A stretch of 64,000 nucleotides of DNA. It comes from Hibiscus mutabilis (Eukaryota > Streptophyta > Magnoliopsida > Malvales > Malvaceae). A program made the position numbers and the translations under genes. This document shows positions 1-11,951 of this stretch, piece after piece; positions within the stretch are counted from its first letter, which is position 1, and each line of letters opens with the position of its first letter. The stretch is from NCBI GenBank assembly GCA_019671005.1, contig CM033752.1, positions 2,852,001-2,916,000 on the forward strand, read 5' to 3'. Below the pieces are notes generated by a model. The model was given only the letters and a program-made list of their open reading frames with translations, was not told the origin of the DNA and searched no databases.

Positions 1-3000
1 ACCCCCTACCCGGGTTGGCGAGAAACCAGTTCGGGAGTGTTACTAACGTACAATACAAGCAAGAACAAGGTAAGAATAGGTTAACTCATCCCTATTAGAT
101 GAGTTACTTGACTAACAAGTAACCAAACATACAATATTTAACATGTAAGCAATCTTAATTACATACATTATAGGTTACCAAAAATTTAATTAACATTATC
201 ATACAATCATCATTCAAGACATAACAGGTTTCCAAACAATTGATCAATCAAGATTAATATCATCTTACATCTATCATTTGAATATCCTAAGAGCAATCAT
301 GTTTCCATTTCATTGTTCATTAGCTTAATACATATGACATTACATACATATTCTATTAAACATGATCTATAGCACATACCTTGATTTCAAGCAAACATAT
401 GCCAACTTACCATTCGGCATTTACCATTCAACTTATAAAAATACATATTATGCTTATACAAATGACTATATCATCTCACAAGGCATTCGAATAGTACAAG
501 ACTAGATGATCACTTTGAACATTCATTATATACATAACCATATGCGCAGCAAATACTTGCAATACATGAAATTCTAGTTCATTACTTAATTCATATTAGT
601 AACCAAGTTCACAAAATAGTAGGCCCATTCAATACATATATACATATACAAGTTCAAGTGTTCAAAATGCATGCACTAGACATTATATACCACTAAGTGC
701 CACCAACTAGGGGAGTACAAAACAAGTATGTCATTACTTTAGTTATGCTTGTGTCTTACTTCCAGCTCAAGAATTCAGGCTTCAGGATCAAGCAACGATC
801 GAATCCTTTAACATGTGGTTGGGAAGAATGGAAATGAGAGTGATAAGTACAAGAATGTACTTAGTGAGGTAGCAACTAGTTCTAACCAATTGTTAAGACA
901 TGTATCAATTAGATAAATTGAGCCTAGTCCAAGTTGGAAGCAATTCAATTCAAGCTTTGCTAAATCTTTATTTCAAGCCAATTAACATACTCAAGCAATA
1001 TACACATTTCCATTCAAGTCAAGTACATATTAGTTCAAGTTTACATGTTTTTCTTTTCAAGAATACATATCAAGTAATCCAGTAGCAAGTTATTTAATAC
1101 AAGGTTCAAGCATAAGCAATAATCATTTCAAAAGTTCCATGTCAAGAATCAAGCATTACATGTCAAGAAATTTGAGTAATTCAAGCTTGCATATCAAGTA
1201 ATTCGAGTATCATGTAATTCAAGTATCATGTAATTCAAGTATCATGTAAGCTTAATTCTTTAATTATTTCTCATTTGCTTTCTTTAGTTTAAGCCTTTGG
1301 TATTTAGTTGTCAAGGTAATCGAGTCTCCAACCAACTGCCGCCACAAGATGTGCGGTAGCACTAGTCAACCCTCCTACTGTCGCCAAAGACCACACATAC
1401 GTGCCCTCCGTCTGTCGCCAATTAGGGGCCTTAGCCCTGGACCGTAGTCCACCCTAACACAATGAGCTCTATACTCTAAGGCATGCCCTTCTACCTATGA
1501 CCACTAACAACCAAGGCTTTATTCAATTATGAATCACTTATTCAAGTATTACATGTTTATGTCAGGCAATAGCTTATTCAAAGATCAATTCAAGTGATAC
1601 ATTGCAAGATCATGTTCATATACACAGCCCTTAGGCCAAATGAGCCTTAGCTCTACACTTTGCAATTTAATCTTGTCATTCAAGCAAGTAATTAACATAT
1701 TCCATCTCTTAGGCATCAAGCAAGTTCTTAAGTTCATGATTTATATCATGTTAACAAGTAATTAAATCATAAAATTACATTTAAGCACTCATTCGAAATG
1801 ATCACAATCAAGGCATCAAGGTTCAAGCATTTGTATCAAAGAGCACTATCAAGCAAGCATTATACAAGTCATATCCAAGGCATGGAAGCATACATTTGTT
1901 TTCACTTTTCTTTCTAATTATTTTCTCAATTTTGCATGCTATTACTTATTCACAATTTTAGCTTAGTCCATTATTCCCTTTTATTCATATTCAAGTTAAA
2001 ATTGAGATCATTAACATGGCATATCAATGGCAAGAAGATAATAATGCACATTTGGTTAGGACCTAAGTCCTAACCTATTGTAAACTACACTCACAATACT
2101 CCAAGCTTAGCTAATCTTGGATCCAAATCCCCTTGTTTCTAGCTTTCGAATGCTCCTCCTTAGACCCTTCTCCAATGTTCTCTTCTCGCTCTAACATTTT
2201 ATACAAGTAAATCAAGGTCAAGACAAATACATTCATTTCTTCAAAACAAGGCAACAATACTCATAATTCATTCATTTCAAAACAATCAAGGCTGCTGCCT
2301 GGCAGCTTGTGCATTACTTACTAAAATATGCATAACTCTCATTACGTACGTTGGAATTTCAATTGGTTTACACTGTTGAAAATTAACTTAATTGTCCTTC
2401 TAATCATATAGGCCTTGCATTTTAATTCTTTGCCAATTAATACAGTTTTTTACTTAAAGACAGGGTAATTACAACACTGGACAGCTTGCATTGTCCTTAG
2501 TGTTTCATTTGTACAATTCATTCTACAATCCAGAATCCAGTTATGTTTTCTCCTAATGATTTTAGACATGTTAAGGCACTATCCATAAAATTTTCAGCCT
2601 TAAATTTTCTTTGTACAATTTATAGTGATTTTTCAAAGTTACTGCCCAGACATAGTATTCTGGGAAGATTACACTAGCTTAAATTTCCAGCTTCTTTAAT
2701 CACTTAGATAACACTTATAACATGTTAATTCAATTTATATACATACTCATACAAGTCTAGGTCAGTTCATTTCACCTGCCAATGTGATCAAAACAGGGCA
2801 TTTTATATACAAAATCAATCATGTTTACACAATCTTCACTAGCTATGTGATCAAAACAATTCCATTCTATGTGACATTCAAATCATACCAATTTAATACC
2901 TAAATTTCCTGCAGTCACAGCAATTTCTAGCAAATTTCCAGCATGAACATTCAAGTTTCCAGCAACCTATATATTTCTTTCATAGCAACTTAAGATTACA

Positions 3001-3555
3001 AACACAAACATGCTTTCATGACATTCAATCAATTCTCCACAAGATGTAAGTTCAATTCTCCAATATCTCTAATGACAACAATTTCATGCAAGTTTGAAAT
3101 CAAGTTCACAATAAAATCTGGAGTAAGAAAAGAGGAAATGATGCTTACATATTCCTTAAACCTATCGATCAAGAACCCATGGTTTAAAACAAACTAGCTT
3201 AAATTCCTAAGCTTCAATGGTTGCCTTCTTTATTTCTTTCTCTCTATACTCTCTTTGTGAATTGGTTAAATGGAAAAGAACAAAAGAATGTGTTTTGGAT
3301 GATCAATTCCCCAAGGCTGAGATGTCCCTCTTGCACACATGCCTCCTCACGCATTTGACATATGTAATAGTCCTCAAAATAATTTGTATTTGCATGCAAA
3401 CCTTCCATTTAGCCTAATATTCGGTTCAACCCTTTTATTAATAGACTATCCACTTTTCTTTGGTTACAATTCAGTTATTTACTTATCTAGCTCAAGTCTT
3501 AATATTAATATATTAATATCAACATTTTTACTAGACCATAATTTGGGGTATTACA
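1..3555 (-). repeat. 3' LTR of gypsy element 1
   Basis: Read on the minus strand, the LTR begins with TGTAATACCCC at 3555, directly after a purine-rich tract. It runs to the left edge of the window. The first bases (ACCCCCTACCCGGG) look like positions about 7 onward of the TGTAACACCCC terminus seen at 51750, so only about 6 bp are probably cut off and the LTR is about 3.56 kb. It has no coding content; short open frames at 900-1085, 3217-3417 and 3339-3611 are chance. A stretch at about 1335-1500 (gccttagccctggaccgtag) resembles 56930-56960 in the LTR of element 2, so the families are related. LTRs this long fit Del/Tekay-type chromoviruses. Confidence 0.8.
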
Positions 3556-3571
3556 ATTCTCCCCTCCTTAA
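3556..3571 (-). other. polypurine tract of gypsy element 1
   Basis: The minus strand reads AAGGAGGGGAGAAT immediately before the TGTAATACCCC start of the 3' LTR. This is the place and composition expected of the plus-strand primer for reverse transcription. Confidence 0.75.
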
Positions 3572-3579
3572 AATAAATT

Positions 3580-5894
3580 TGCCCTCGAATTTACCTGAGT
3601 TGAACAAGTGAGGATATTGATCTCTCATCGTAGGCTCAGGTTCCCAAGTTGCCTCTTCCATTTTATGATTCCTCCATAACATTTTCACCAAGGGAACGTT
3701 CTTGTTTCAGAGTCTTCTAACTTCTTTATCAAGTATTCGTATTGGCTCTTCTTCATATGATAGGTCGGGATTCAATTCGTCTTCTTTAGGTTCAAGAACA
3801 TTGGATGGGTCAGATCGATATCTTCAGAGCATGGAAACATGGAAGACATTGTGGATCTGATCAAATTCACTAGGAATAGCTAATTGATAGGCCACTGGCC
3901 CTATCCTTTCAATGATTTCAAACAGACCAATGAATCAGGGACTGAGTTTCCCTTTTCTTCCAAACCGAAAAACTTTTTTCCAAGGGGACACTTTCAAGAA
4001 GACCTTGTCTCCAACATTGTATTGGATGTCTCTCCTTTTCAAGTCTGCATAGGCTTTCTGTCTATCAAAGGCTTGTTTCAATCGACCATGTATGATCTGA
4101 AAGTGTTCCTCAGTTTCTCTAAGCAATTGAGGTCCCAAAAACCTTGTTTTCTCCCAGTTCAGACCAGCACAAGGGAGTTCTACATTTCCTTCTGTATAGA
4201 GCTTCGAAGGGAGCCATCTGGATAGATGCCTGGTAGCTATTGTTGTAATCAAACTCTACTAAGGGTAGATATTTCTCCCATTTCTTTCCTAAGTCTATAA
4301 CACAAGCTCGTAACATGTCTTCAAGTACTTGAATGATTCTTTCAGATTGTCCATCTGATTGAGGATGAAAGGCTATACTAAGGTGCACTTTAGTTCCAAG
4401 GGCTTTTTGCAAAGAATTCCAAAATCGAGAAGCAAATCTAGGGTCTCGATCGAAGATTATAGCTGTAGGTACACCGTGTAATCGAATCACTTCACGGATG
4501 TATAGCTCGGCTAAGGTTTCCAAGCTGATGTTTATTCAAACATGGATGAAATGAGTAGACTTTGTGAATCTATCAACAATCACCCACACAACATCATTCT
4601 TTCTTGGAGTGGAAGGAAGACCAGTAATGAAGTTCATTGTAATCCGATCCCATTTCCAATGAGGAAATTTGATTGGTTGAAGCAATCCAGTAGGGACTTG
4701 ATGCTCGGCTTTGACCCTCTGACAAGTTAAGCACTTTGAAACAAAGTCTGTGATAGCCGATTTTATGCCTGGCCACCAGTATAGTGGCTTTAGGTCCTTA
4801 TACATCTTAACCGATCCAAGGTAAATCGAGAAAGAGCTTTGGTGAGCTTCTTGTAACATCTCGTGTCTTGGTTATTCGCTGTTAGGAACACATACTCTAT
4901 CTTTGAAATAGAGGAGTCCATTCGACTTGAGGGAGAAGTCAAAATTAGACTCTGAGTCTAGCTTGGACATGATCTTTGAAGATCTGGATCAATTTGTTGG
5001 AGTTCTTTGATTCTCGAGATTAGACTAGATTGAACTTGAAGCAGACAAGAATTTTCGTCCTTTGGATAAACGGAAATGAGCATTAATAGTCAAGGAAGCT
5101 ATAAACGAATGGAAAAGATCATTAAAGGAGATTTTTGAATAGTTACTTGTAAATTAAGAAAGATCTAATTTGAATGATTACTTGCAAGTCAAGAAAAGAT
5201 CATTTCGAATGAATTTTTCTAGGATTTAGATTTAAGGGTTTACCCGAGTATGGTTTGCGACTAAGGGCATCAGCGACAACGTTTGCTTTCCCCAGATGGT
5301 AGTCGATAACTAAATCATAGTCTTTAAGTAACTTTAGACATCTCCTTTGTCTCAAGTTCAAGTCTTTCTGAGTTAGGAGGTATTTGAGACTTTTGTGGTC
5401 TGTGAACAAATTGCATTTCTCCCCATACAAGTAATATCTCCAGACTTTGAGTGCAAACACGATAGTTCTAGATTGCGAGTAGGGTAGTTTGACTCGTGTG
5501 GTTTTAGTTACCTTGAAGCGTAAGCTACCACGTTTCTATCTTGCATTAGGAAACATCCTAGTCCTAAATGAGATGCATCACTGTAAACAGTGTACTCATT
5601 GCCTGATACTGGTTGGATGAGAACCAGAGCATGAGTCAGGGCTTGTTTAAGTAGATCGAAGCTTCATTGTTGGTTCTTCGACCAATCAAGGGGTGTATCT
5701 TTGCGAGTTAGCTTAGTCAAACTTGCGGCAATGGATGAGAATCCTTTGACAAAATGTCGATAATACCCGGCTAAATCAAGAAAGCTTCTAACCTCACCAA
5801 CATTCCTCGGAGGTCTCCAATCCAGGATAGATTTAATCTTCCTTGGATCTACTTTGATCCCTTCTGCTGAGATAACATGTCCAAGAAATGACAC
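3580..5894 (-). pseudogene. gypsy element 1 RNase H and integrase (broken)
   Basis: RNase H is recognisable at 5200-5460 from FTDHKSLKYLLTQKDLN and VADALSRKP, the usual gypsy RNase H end. The integrase zinc-binding part and start of the core lie at 4536-4859 (YWWPGIK, CLTCQRVKAEHQ, VIVDRFTKS). The core continues at 4119-4523 (FDRDPRFASRFW, HPQSDGQSERI). The end of the domain is at 3935-4252 (VFLKVSPWKK, FGRKGKLSP) and runs on in frame past one stop at about 3933. The pieces are in different frames, which shows several frameshifts. The function would be RNA removal during reverse transcription and insertion of the cDNA; this copy is dead. Confidence 0.85.
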
Positions 5895-7000
5895 TTTCGA
5901 TAGTCAAAATTTGCATTTAGAGAACTTTGCAAACAATTTACGTTCTCCGAGGGTTTGCAATACAATTCGAAGGTGTTCAAAATGTTCTTCTTTATTCTAA
6001 GAATACACTAGAATGTCATCAATAAAGACGACCACGAATTTGTCAAGATAGGGCTTGAATACACGGTTCATGAGATCCATGAAAGCAGCCAGAGCATTCG
6101 TAAACCCGGATGGCATTACAAGGAATTCAAAATGGCCATATCGAGTACGAAAGGCTATCTTGGGTACATCTTCTTCATTTACCCTCATTTGGTAGTATCT
6201 CGATTGTAGATCGATCTTTGAGAATACTGCGGCATCCTTGAGTTGATCGAAAAGATCTTCAATCCTTGGGAGAGGATATCGATTCTTGATAGTAAGCTTG
6301 TTCAATTGTCTATAATCAATACAAAGTCGCATAGTCCCGTATTTCTTCTTCATGAACAAGATTGGAGCACCCTAAGGAGACGAGCTAGGCCTAATGAAAC
6401 CCTTGTCTTGTAGCTCTTGGAGTTGCTTCTTGAGTTCTTTCAACTTAACATGTGCCATTCGATAAGGTGTGATAGACACCAGAGTTGTTCCAGGTTGGAC
6501 ATCGATCATGAACTCTACTTCTCTGGTTAGAGGGGGACTAGGGAGTTCCTCGGGAAAAACATCGAGATATTCAGATACAATAGGCACACTAGGTAAGCCG
6601 AATTCAAGTTCATCTTGTAAGACTATAGTAGCAAAGATTGAGGTCAGCTTCTTGTCGATTAGGAGAATGGTTTCCTTTCCTAAACCTCGGAGGTAAAGTC
6701 TCCTATTTAGGCAATCTACCCAGGCTTCATGCTTGCTTAACCAATCTAGTCCAGTATTAGATCGAAATCACAAGTTGGAAGTACATATAGATTAACAAGA
6801 AATGGTACATTTTGAATGAATATGGGACAGTTTCTACATATAAGACTTATGTTTGTAATTCCCCCTATAGGATTCGAAACTACAAGGCTTTGTTTTACAA
6901 TTTCAGGCTTTAAGTTCAATTTTTCAATCAAGGTTGAGCATACAAAAGAATGAGTAGATCCCGAGTCTATTAAAGCATAAATAGAAGTCGAATTTAACTC
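5664..7000 (-). pseudogene. gypsy element 1 protease and reverse transcriptase (broken)
   Basis: The reverse transcriptase is clear: RPSSSP at the start (6372-6587), then LCIDYRQLNKLTIKNRYPLPRI, KIDLQSRYYQM and the catalytic FIDDILVYS (5997-6359). The connection to RNase H follows (5664-5894; SFLGHVISAEGI, AGYYRHFVKGF). The aspartic protease motif DSGSTHSF is encoded on the minus strand at about 6940-6970, just upstream of the fragment at 6746-6931. Changes such as SRYYQM for the usual SGYHQ-type stretch, plus internal stops, mark it as decayed. Confidence 0.85.
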
Positions 7001-7011
7001 AATGGTACCTG

Positions 7012-8045
7012 CTATAACATCGGGTGATTCTTCATCTTCTTTTCCTCAGATATAATAGATTCGAGCAAGAGCACGAGATTCCTGGTGAGTAGGGGCATTT
7101 GAATTTTGTCATTTGCCTTTCCCTTGATTTCCAGACTGAGCTTGTTTGGGACCTTTGTTTCGATTGGAAGGAGTTGAGCTAGCATTTGCAGGAGTTCGAT
7201 TTGGGACCTTGTTAGGATTCTGAGGACAATCCCTGATATAGTGATCGGAGGCTCCATATAAGTAACATAGGTTATGTTGAGTTCTACACTAACCAGTGTG
7301 GTGTTTCTGGAAAAACTTGCAAGCAGGGTACTGAACAACTTTACCGAAATTCCCCGTACTATCAACAGAGATAATCGGGGCTGAAGGCTTGGTTACCAAT
7401 TGGGGTCTCGGTAGGTAGTTGCTTTTCTGGGCAGAAGTGTAATTCGAAGAGTGATCCTTAGAATATTTGGACTTCTTTGATTGCTAGTGAGGCTTGCCAT
7501 CATTCCTTGATCGTTTTTCTTTCCATGAATTTCTGCTTTTGCGTTTCTCAGAGGCTTTCATCTTCGCCTCGATTGCAATGGCCCGGTTCACCAAATTCTA
7601 GAAGTCAGTGATATCAAGGGTAGTGAATATTGGACTTAGCTCATCATTCAATCCATCAATAAACATCCTACACTTTTCAGCATCAGTCTTGATGTATTCC
7701 GACCCGTATTTGTAATACTTGCAGAAGTCACTCACGTACTGTTCAATAGGTCGGCCACCTTGCTTGAGGTGCAAGAAATGTTTTCGATGCTCGGCCAGGT
7801 ATTGTTCACTAATGTATTTCTTCTTGAATTCATCGAGGAAGAATTTGCAAGTTACAGCTTCAGCCGGAGCAGTCAGGGTAGTGGTTTCCCACCAGCTCAG
7901 AGCTTCGTCTGCCAACAAGGCTGTAGCACATTCGAGTTTGTGTTTATCAGAATAGGGTAGTTGTTTGGTCAGGATTCGAGTAGTGGCCTCTAACCAATAC
8001 TCAGCTATTTCGTTACCCCGTTGTGCATCATTGCACATTTACTAA
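7012..8045 (-). pseudogene. gypsy element 1 gag (broken)
   Basis: The retrotransposon gag core lies at 7598-8038: AEYWLEATTRIL, LLADEALSWWE, FLDEFKKKYIS and FLHLKQGGRPIEQYVSDF are typical of plant gypsy gag. A degenerate zinc knuckle is encoded at about 7215-7280, with the second cysteine replaced by tyrosine (CYLYGASDHYIRDC). Upstream of 8038 another frame ending in a stop at about 8043 is acidic (VVEENVEPNVG) and may be remaining gag N-terminus. The protein would form the particle and bind the RNA. Confidence 0.8.
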
Positions 8046-8637
8046 CCAACATTTGGTTCCACATTTTCCTCAACAACCTCTGTATCAATTTCTCATTCAA
8101 AGCTTCAATATTATGTTTTTTTCAACAGTTTCAATCTTGGTATTTCAGCTTAGATTTGAAGCTACGTTCGTGTGAGAAATAACCCAGTTTCCCCAACATA
8201 TATAGTTTATTTATGGAAGTTTTGTATTGCCAAACTTTCAAGCTCTTCGTTCGAATTCATTTCTTCCATATGCTAGTAGGTTTTTGGGTTTTGTTCGAGT
8301 GTCGACATCGCTTGCAAGACTTCCGTCGGTCATCTTTTTCACAGTATTGTACTTATTTATTTAATAAGCATTGTGTATCATAGAACTTTGTTCTTTTACG
8401 TGTTCGAGTCAATAACTATGGTTTATTATTATTATGAGATATTTTGTAAACTAAATATGTCGGAGTTCCAATCTTTATAAATGGTTTTAGTTACTTTATA
8501 TCTCAAGTTAATTTGTTAATTATGTTTTCAAATTACATAATAAAAATTTTAAATTATTCATATTTTTAATTATGGGTCGCTTTCGTAAATTGAATGTGAC
8601 TTTATGGAACATCCCGAGTCGGGTCTAAAGTATTACA
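8046..8637. repeat. unassigned, LTR-like terminus
   Basis: This AT-rich stretch follows the gag end where a 5' LTR would be expected. Its right end reads GTATTACA, which on the minus strand is a TGTAATAC-type LTR start, but the next bases (TTTAGACCCGACTCGGG) do not match the start of the 3' LTR of element 1. It may be a fragment of another LTR family joined to element 1 by deletion. No gene is seen. Confidence 0.35.
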
Positions 8638-9900
8638 ATGACTAAGTCTAGTAGGGTTTTGGGGACTTCTGGGTTAGGGCCCATCGAGTTTGGGTTGTTG
8701 GTGGGTCAAATAGTTTGGTTAAGGTTGTTGGGATTAGGCCTTTGGGTTGTAGTTTTTGTTGGGATCAGTATATGCTGTCCAGACGGATACGAGTGGTCAC
8801 AAACTAAATTGCACAACAAAAAATACCAATTTATTCCCAAACTACTACAATATCTATGAGCTATCAAAATCCCTCCAAGCTGCTACATCAGGGAATAATG
8901 TGCGTTTATATCTGTTTAAACCCATGTTTTTTTAGATGCTATAATAATAATCATTCCAACTGAACGAAGACTTAGCCGGCCAAAACTCTAAGTAATTTTA
9001 CCTCCAATTTTTCACATGATTACATAATTTGAGTTCTATTGAAGTTATTGGAAATTTCATTGGCTCAAAATCTAGATGATTTCTGTGTTCTTAAGGCATC
9101 CTAGATTTTTTTTTTTTTGGATTCTAAGCATAATGTTGAATATATACATATATGTAAGATTTTTCAAAGAGTTATATTCCATATAGGACAACAATGGTTG
9201 ACGCATTTAGTTGCAAAGACTTAACTAGGATGCTTCCTCCATTTCTTTAATCTAAAAAGCTTGTGGTCATTATTAATGCCTCGATGCCTACATAAAGACA
9301 AACAATACTACTAGTTTGGAAAAATTGTAACTTGAACACCAAGTCATGAATTCTCCCTTTTGTGAACTCTTCTATTAAAGTAAAACAACGTGTTACTATT
9401 TTGTTTTATTAACGTCACACATATATGTCCCATATAATTATTTAAAAAAAATAAACATAATAAGTTTGTTTTAATCCATGTTTAAAGTTTGGGTTATTTC
9501 TCGTAACAATATCGTCTTTAAAAATCTATACCTATAGATACTTATTAAAAGTGTGACGTGTTTTATCACTACACCTGACACTTACGAATAACTAGAATTT
9601 TGAATTAGCATAATCAGATTGAATTCTATAACCCTTTTTGTCGCTCTAGCGTTACAAATCTAAATGGAATCTTGTTGGCTCTATTAAGTATCTAAAGGGT
9701 ACTTGCCTATCAGTTTCTGTGATTTTCTTAATCTAATAAGCCGGTGGTCGTTAATGGCGGCCTACATAGAGACAAACAACTTTACTACCAACTATTAAAA
9801 GGTTAATTAAACAAAGACCAGATGACTACTTTGGAAATTATGTAGAAATTACTTTCTGCAGGAACCCTGTGGGAAATTACTATCTTAAACAAGTCATAAG
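8638..9900. other. intergenic, AT-rich, upstream of the AAA-ATPase gene
   Basis: No gene is recognised; an open frame at 8638-8859 has no recognisable domain. The segment at about 9240-9315 (gtggtcattattaatgcctc, then cctacataaagacaaacaa) recurs in altered form at about 9727-9795 (ggtggtcgttaatggcggcc, then tacatagagacaaacaa). The upstream region therefore holds an old direct duplication. Confidence 0.6.
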
Positions 9901-9908
9901 CAGTCATC

Positions 9909-9916
9909 TATAAATA
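9909..9916 (+). promoter_or_regulatory. TATA box of the AAA-ATPase gene
   Basis: TATAAATA within ctataaatag lies 56 bp upstream of the ATG at 9972. This fits a start of transcription at about 9940 and a short leader of about 30 bases. Confidence 0.7.
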
Positions 9917-9971
9917 GGGCAGTTAACTAAGTTCTGGAACACTTCAAATAACTTGAAAGAGTTACAGAAAA

Positions 9972-11522
9972 ATGGTGATGATGGGAGAAATGTTGAATTT
10001 AGGCTCCACAATGGGCACTTTGATGCTTGTTTATACCGTTTGTAAACAGTTCCTCCCTTATCATCTTCAACTCTATTTCGAAAAGTACTTCAAAAAAATA
10101 GTGAGTTTTATATATCCTTATGTTGAGATCACCTTCGATGAGTTCACCGGTGAACGCCTGAAGCGTAGCGAAGCCTATTCCGCTATCAAAACTTATCTCA
10201 GCGACAAGTCTTCGGCGTCGGCGAAACGTCTCAAGGCTAATGTTGTGAACGATAGTCAATCTGTAGTCCTTACTATGGATTATAATGAAGAAGTTACGGA
10301 TGAATTTCAAGGGGTTAAAGTTTGGTGGTCTGCCAACAGAACTCTTCCAAGAACACAACGGATTGCATGGTATCCCGATGATGATGAAAAGCGATCTTAC
10401 AAGCTTTCGGTCCATAAACGCCATAGGGAATTAATCACTCAATCTTATATCAGCTATGTGTTGAAGGAAGGCAAGGCAATCGCGACGAGAATCCGGCAAC
10501 GGAAGCTCTATTCGAACAATCCAAGTGAAAACTGGTACGGATATCGAAGGAGCAAGTGGAGCAATGTACCGTTTGAACATCCTGCAACGTTTGATACGTT
10601 GGCAATGGATGCGAAGTTGAAAGAAGAAATCAAGAACGATTTGATTAAGTTTAGCACTGCGAAAGATTATTATGCTAGAATTGGGAAGGCTTGGAAACGT
10701 GGATATCTTCTCTATGGTCCTCCTGGGACGGGGAAATCTTCGATGATTGCGGCCATGGCGAACCTATTGGACTATGATGTTTATGATCTCGAACTCACTG
10801 CGGTGAAGGAAAACGCGGAGTTGAGAAGGCTTTTGCTCGATACATCGAACAAGTCGATTGTTGTGATCGAGGATATCGATTGCTCCCTCGATCTCACAGG
10901 CCAAAGGGAGACGAAGAAGACGGAGAAAGATGAGAACGATGACGAGAAGTCGGATCCTATGACGAAAAAGATAAAAGAAGATGAGAAAAAGAAAAACAAG
11001 GTTACATTATCCGGGCTTTTGAACTGTATTGATGGACTTTGGTCGTCTTGTGGGGGTGAAAGAATCATTGTTTTTACGACAAACTATGTTGAGAAGCTTG
11101 ATCCCGCATTGATAAGGAGAGGAAGAATGGATAAACACATCGAACTGTCGTATTGCTGCTTCGATGCATTCAAGGTGTTTGCCAAGAACTATTTGGAGAT
11201 TGATTCTCATTCATTGTTTGCAGAAATCGAAACATTGTTGGGGGAAACCAAAATCACTCCAGCTGATGTCGCAGAGAATTTGATGCCGAAATCGGACTAT
11301 GACGGAGTGGAAACTTGTTTGAAGAGATTGATCGAAGCTCTTAAGGAAGCGAAGGAGAAGGCGGAGGATGAAGCTCGTTTAATGACGGGGAAAGAAGAAG
11401 AAAAACAGAAGCAAAAGTCTGAGAAAGAAGGAAAGGAACAATGCGTTAAAAAAGTCAAAGAGAATGGCGTGGCAATGGCTGCCGAAGAAATGAAAGAAAA
11501 TGGTGTCACTATCAGCCATTAA
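9972..11522 (+). CDS. AAA-ATPase, plant AAA-ATPase/BCS1-like family
   Basis: This intronless gene encodes 516 residues, close to the usual length of plant AAA-ATPases of the At3g50940/At3g50930 (BCS1-like, OM66) type. The N-terminus has a hydrophobic stretch (about residues 8-30), then the AAA-associated domain (about 30-130: YVEITFDEFTGERLKRSEAY and VWWSANRT). The ATPase domain follows: FDTLAMD, Walker A GPPGTGKS (249-256), Walker B IVVIEDID (296-303), a charged Lys/Glu/Asp insertion (about 309-346), GLLNCIDGLWSS, the sensor region VFTTNY and the arginine-finger region RRGRMDKHI. The tail is rich in Lys and Glu. Known relatives sit in the mitochondrial outer membrane or ER and respond to pathogens and salicylic acid; applying that here is inference. 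The reading frame and all ATPase motifs are intact, and a TATA box lies 56 bp upstream. Confidence 0.93.
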   Translation: MVMMGEMLNLGSTMGTLMLVYTVCKQFLPYHLQLYFEKYFKKIVSFIYPYVEITFDEFTGERLKRSEAYSAIKTYLSDKSSASAKRLKANVVNDSQSVVLTMDYNEEVTDEFQGVKVWWSANRTLPRTQRIAWYPDDDEKRSYKLSVHKRHRELITQSYISYVLKEGKAIATRIRQRKLYSNNPSENWYGYRRSKWSNVPFEHPATFDTLAMDAKLKEEIKNDLIKFSTAKDYYARIGKAWKRGYLLYGPPGTGKSSMIAAMANLLDYDVYDLELTAVKENAELRRLLLDTSNKSIVVIEDIDCSLDLTGQRETKKTEKDENDDEKSDPMTKKIKEDEKKKNKVTLSGLLNCIDGLWSSCGGERIIVFTTNYVEKLDPALIRRGRMDKHIELSYCCFDAFKVFAKNYLEIDSHSLFAEIETLLGETKITPADVAENLMPKSDYDGVETCLKRLIEALKEAKEKAEDEARLMTGKEEEKQKQKSEKEGKEQCVKKVKENGVAMAAEEMKENGVTISH

Positions 11523-11670
11523 TCTATGAATTGATCACTCTTCATATGGCTATTTGTATTGGTTTGTGTTTAGTGGGTGGATGCATATTTGTTTAAAAAT
11601 AAGAATCCGAATAATTGTAGTGATGGTATAGTGTATTGAATTTGATTGTAAAATTATAATTATATTATCA

Positions 11671-11679
11671 ATAAAATTA
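11671..11679 (+). repeat. left 9-bp target duplication of the 3'-flank MITE, overlapping AATAAA
   Basis: ATAAAATTA here is repeated exactly at 11952-11960 on the other side of the MITE. Together with the preceding A it forms AATAAA, a likely polyadenylation signal about 150 bp after the stop codon of the AAA-ATPase gene. Confidence 0.75.
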
Positions 11680-11951
11680 GTGTAAATTATACAAAATGCT
11701 ACTGAACTTTAGGATCTGATTTGATTGTATTAATAAACTAAAAATGATATTATTATACCACTGAACTTTAGTAAAATGTTAGATTATATCACTATGCTTT
11801 AGTGTAATGTTCAAATCTCCTTTACTGTAAAGTTCAGTAGTATAATCGGACATTTTTACTAAAGTTCAATAATATAATAGTATCATTTTTAATTCAATGA
11901 TATAATCGAGTCAGATCCTAAAGTTTAGTGATATTTCGTGTACTTTTACCC
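11680..11951. mobile_element. 272-bp foldback MITE with 9-bp target duplications (Mutator-like)
   Basis: The two halves are inverted copies: ACTGAACTTTAGGATCTGAT at about 11701 pairs with TCAGATCCTAAAGTTTAGTG at about 11911. Further inner pairs (ACTTTAGTAAAATGT and ATTTTTACTAAAGTTCA) continue the palindrome. The outer ends are GTGTAAATTATAC on the left and GTACTTTTACCC on the right. The flanking ATAAAATTA duplications are identical and 9 bp long, the size typical of Mutator-like transposition. It has no coding capacity. Confidence 0.8.

Larger units (their letters stand above)
3556..8045 (-). mobile_element. gypsy element 1, internal region (Del/Tekay-like, degenerate)
   Basis: On the minus strand the order is gag (from about 8038), protease (about 7000-6700), reverse transcriptase (6590-5990), RNase H (5700-5190) and integrase (about 4860-3580). 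This is the Ty3/gypsy order. The C-terminal part of the integrase reads NHKMEEATWEPE and ends close to the polypurine tract, as in Del/Tekay chromoviruses. Every domain is broken by stops or frameshifts, so the copy cannot act on its own. No primer-binding site or matching 5' LTR follows the gag end at about 8045, so the 5' end is lost or replaced. Confidence 0.85.

Noticed and set aside
8638..8859. 73-residue frame on the plus strand
   Set aside because: Glycine- and leucine-rich translation without domain features, starting at the edge of an LTR-like terminus.
10781..11509. Minus-strand frames within the AAA-ATPase gene
   Set aside because: They are antisense to a well-supported coding sequence and their Ser/Phe-rich translation is the complement of Lys/Glu codons.
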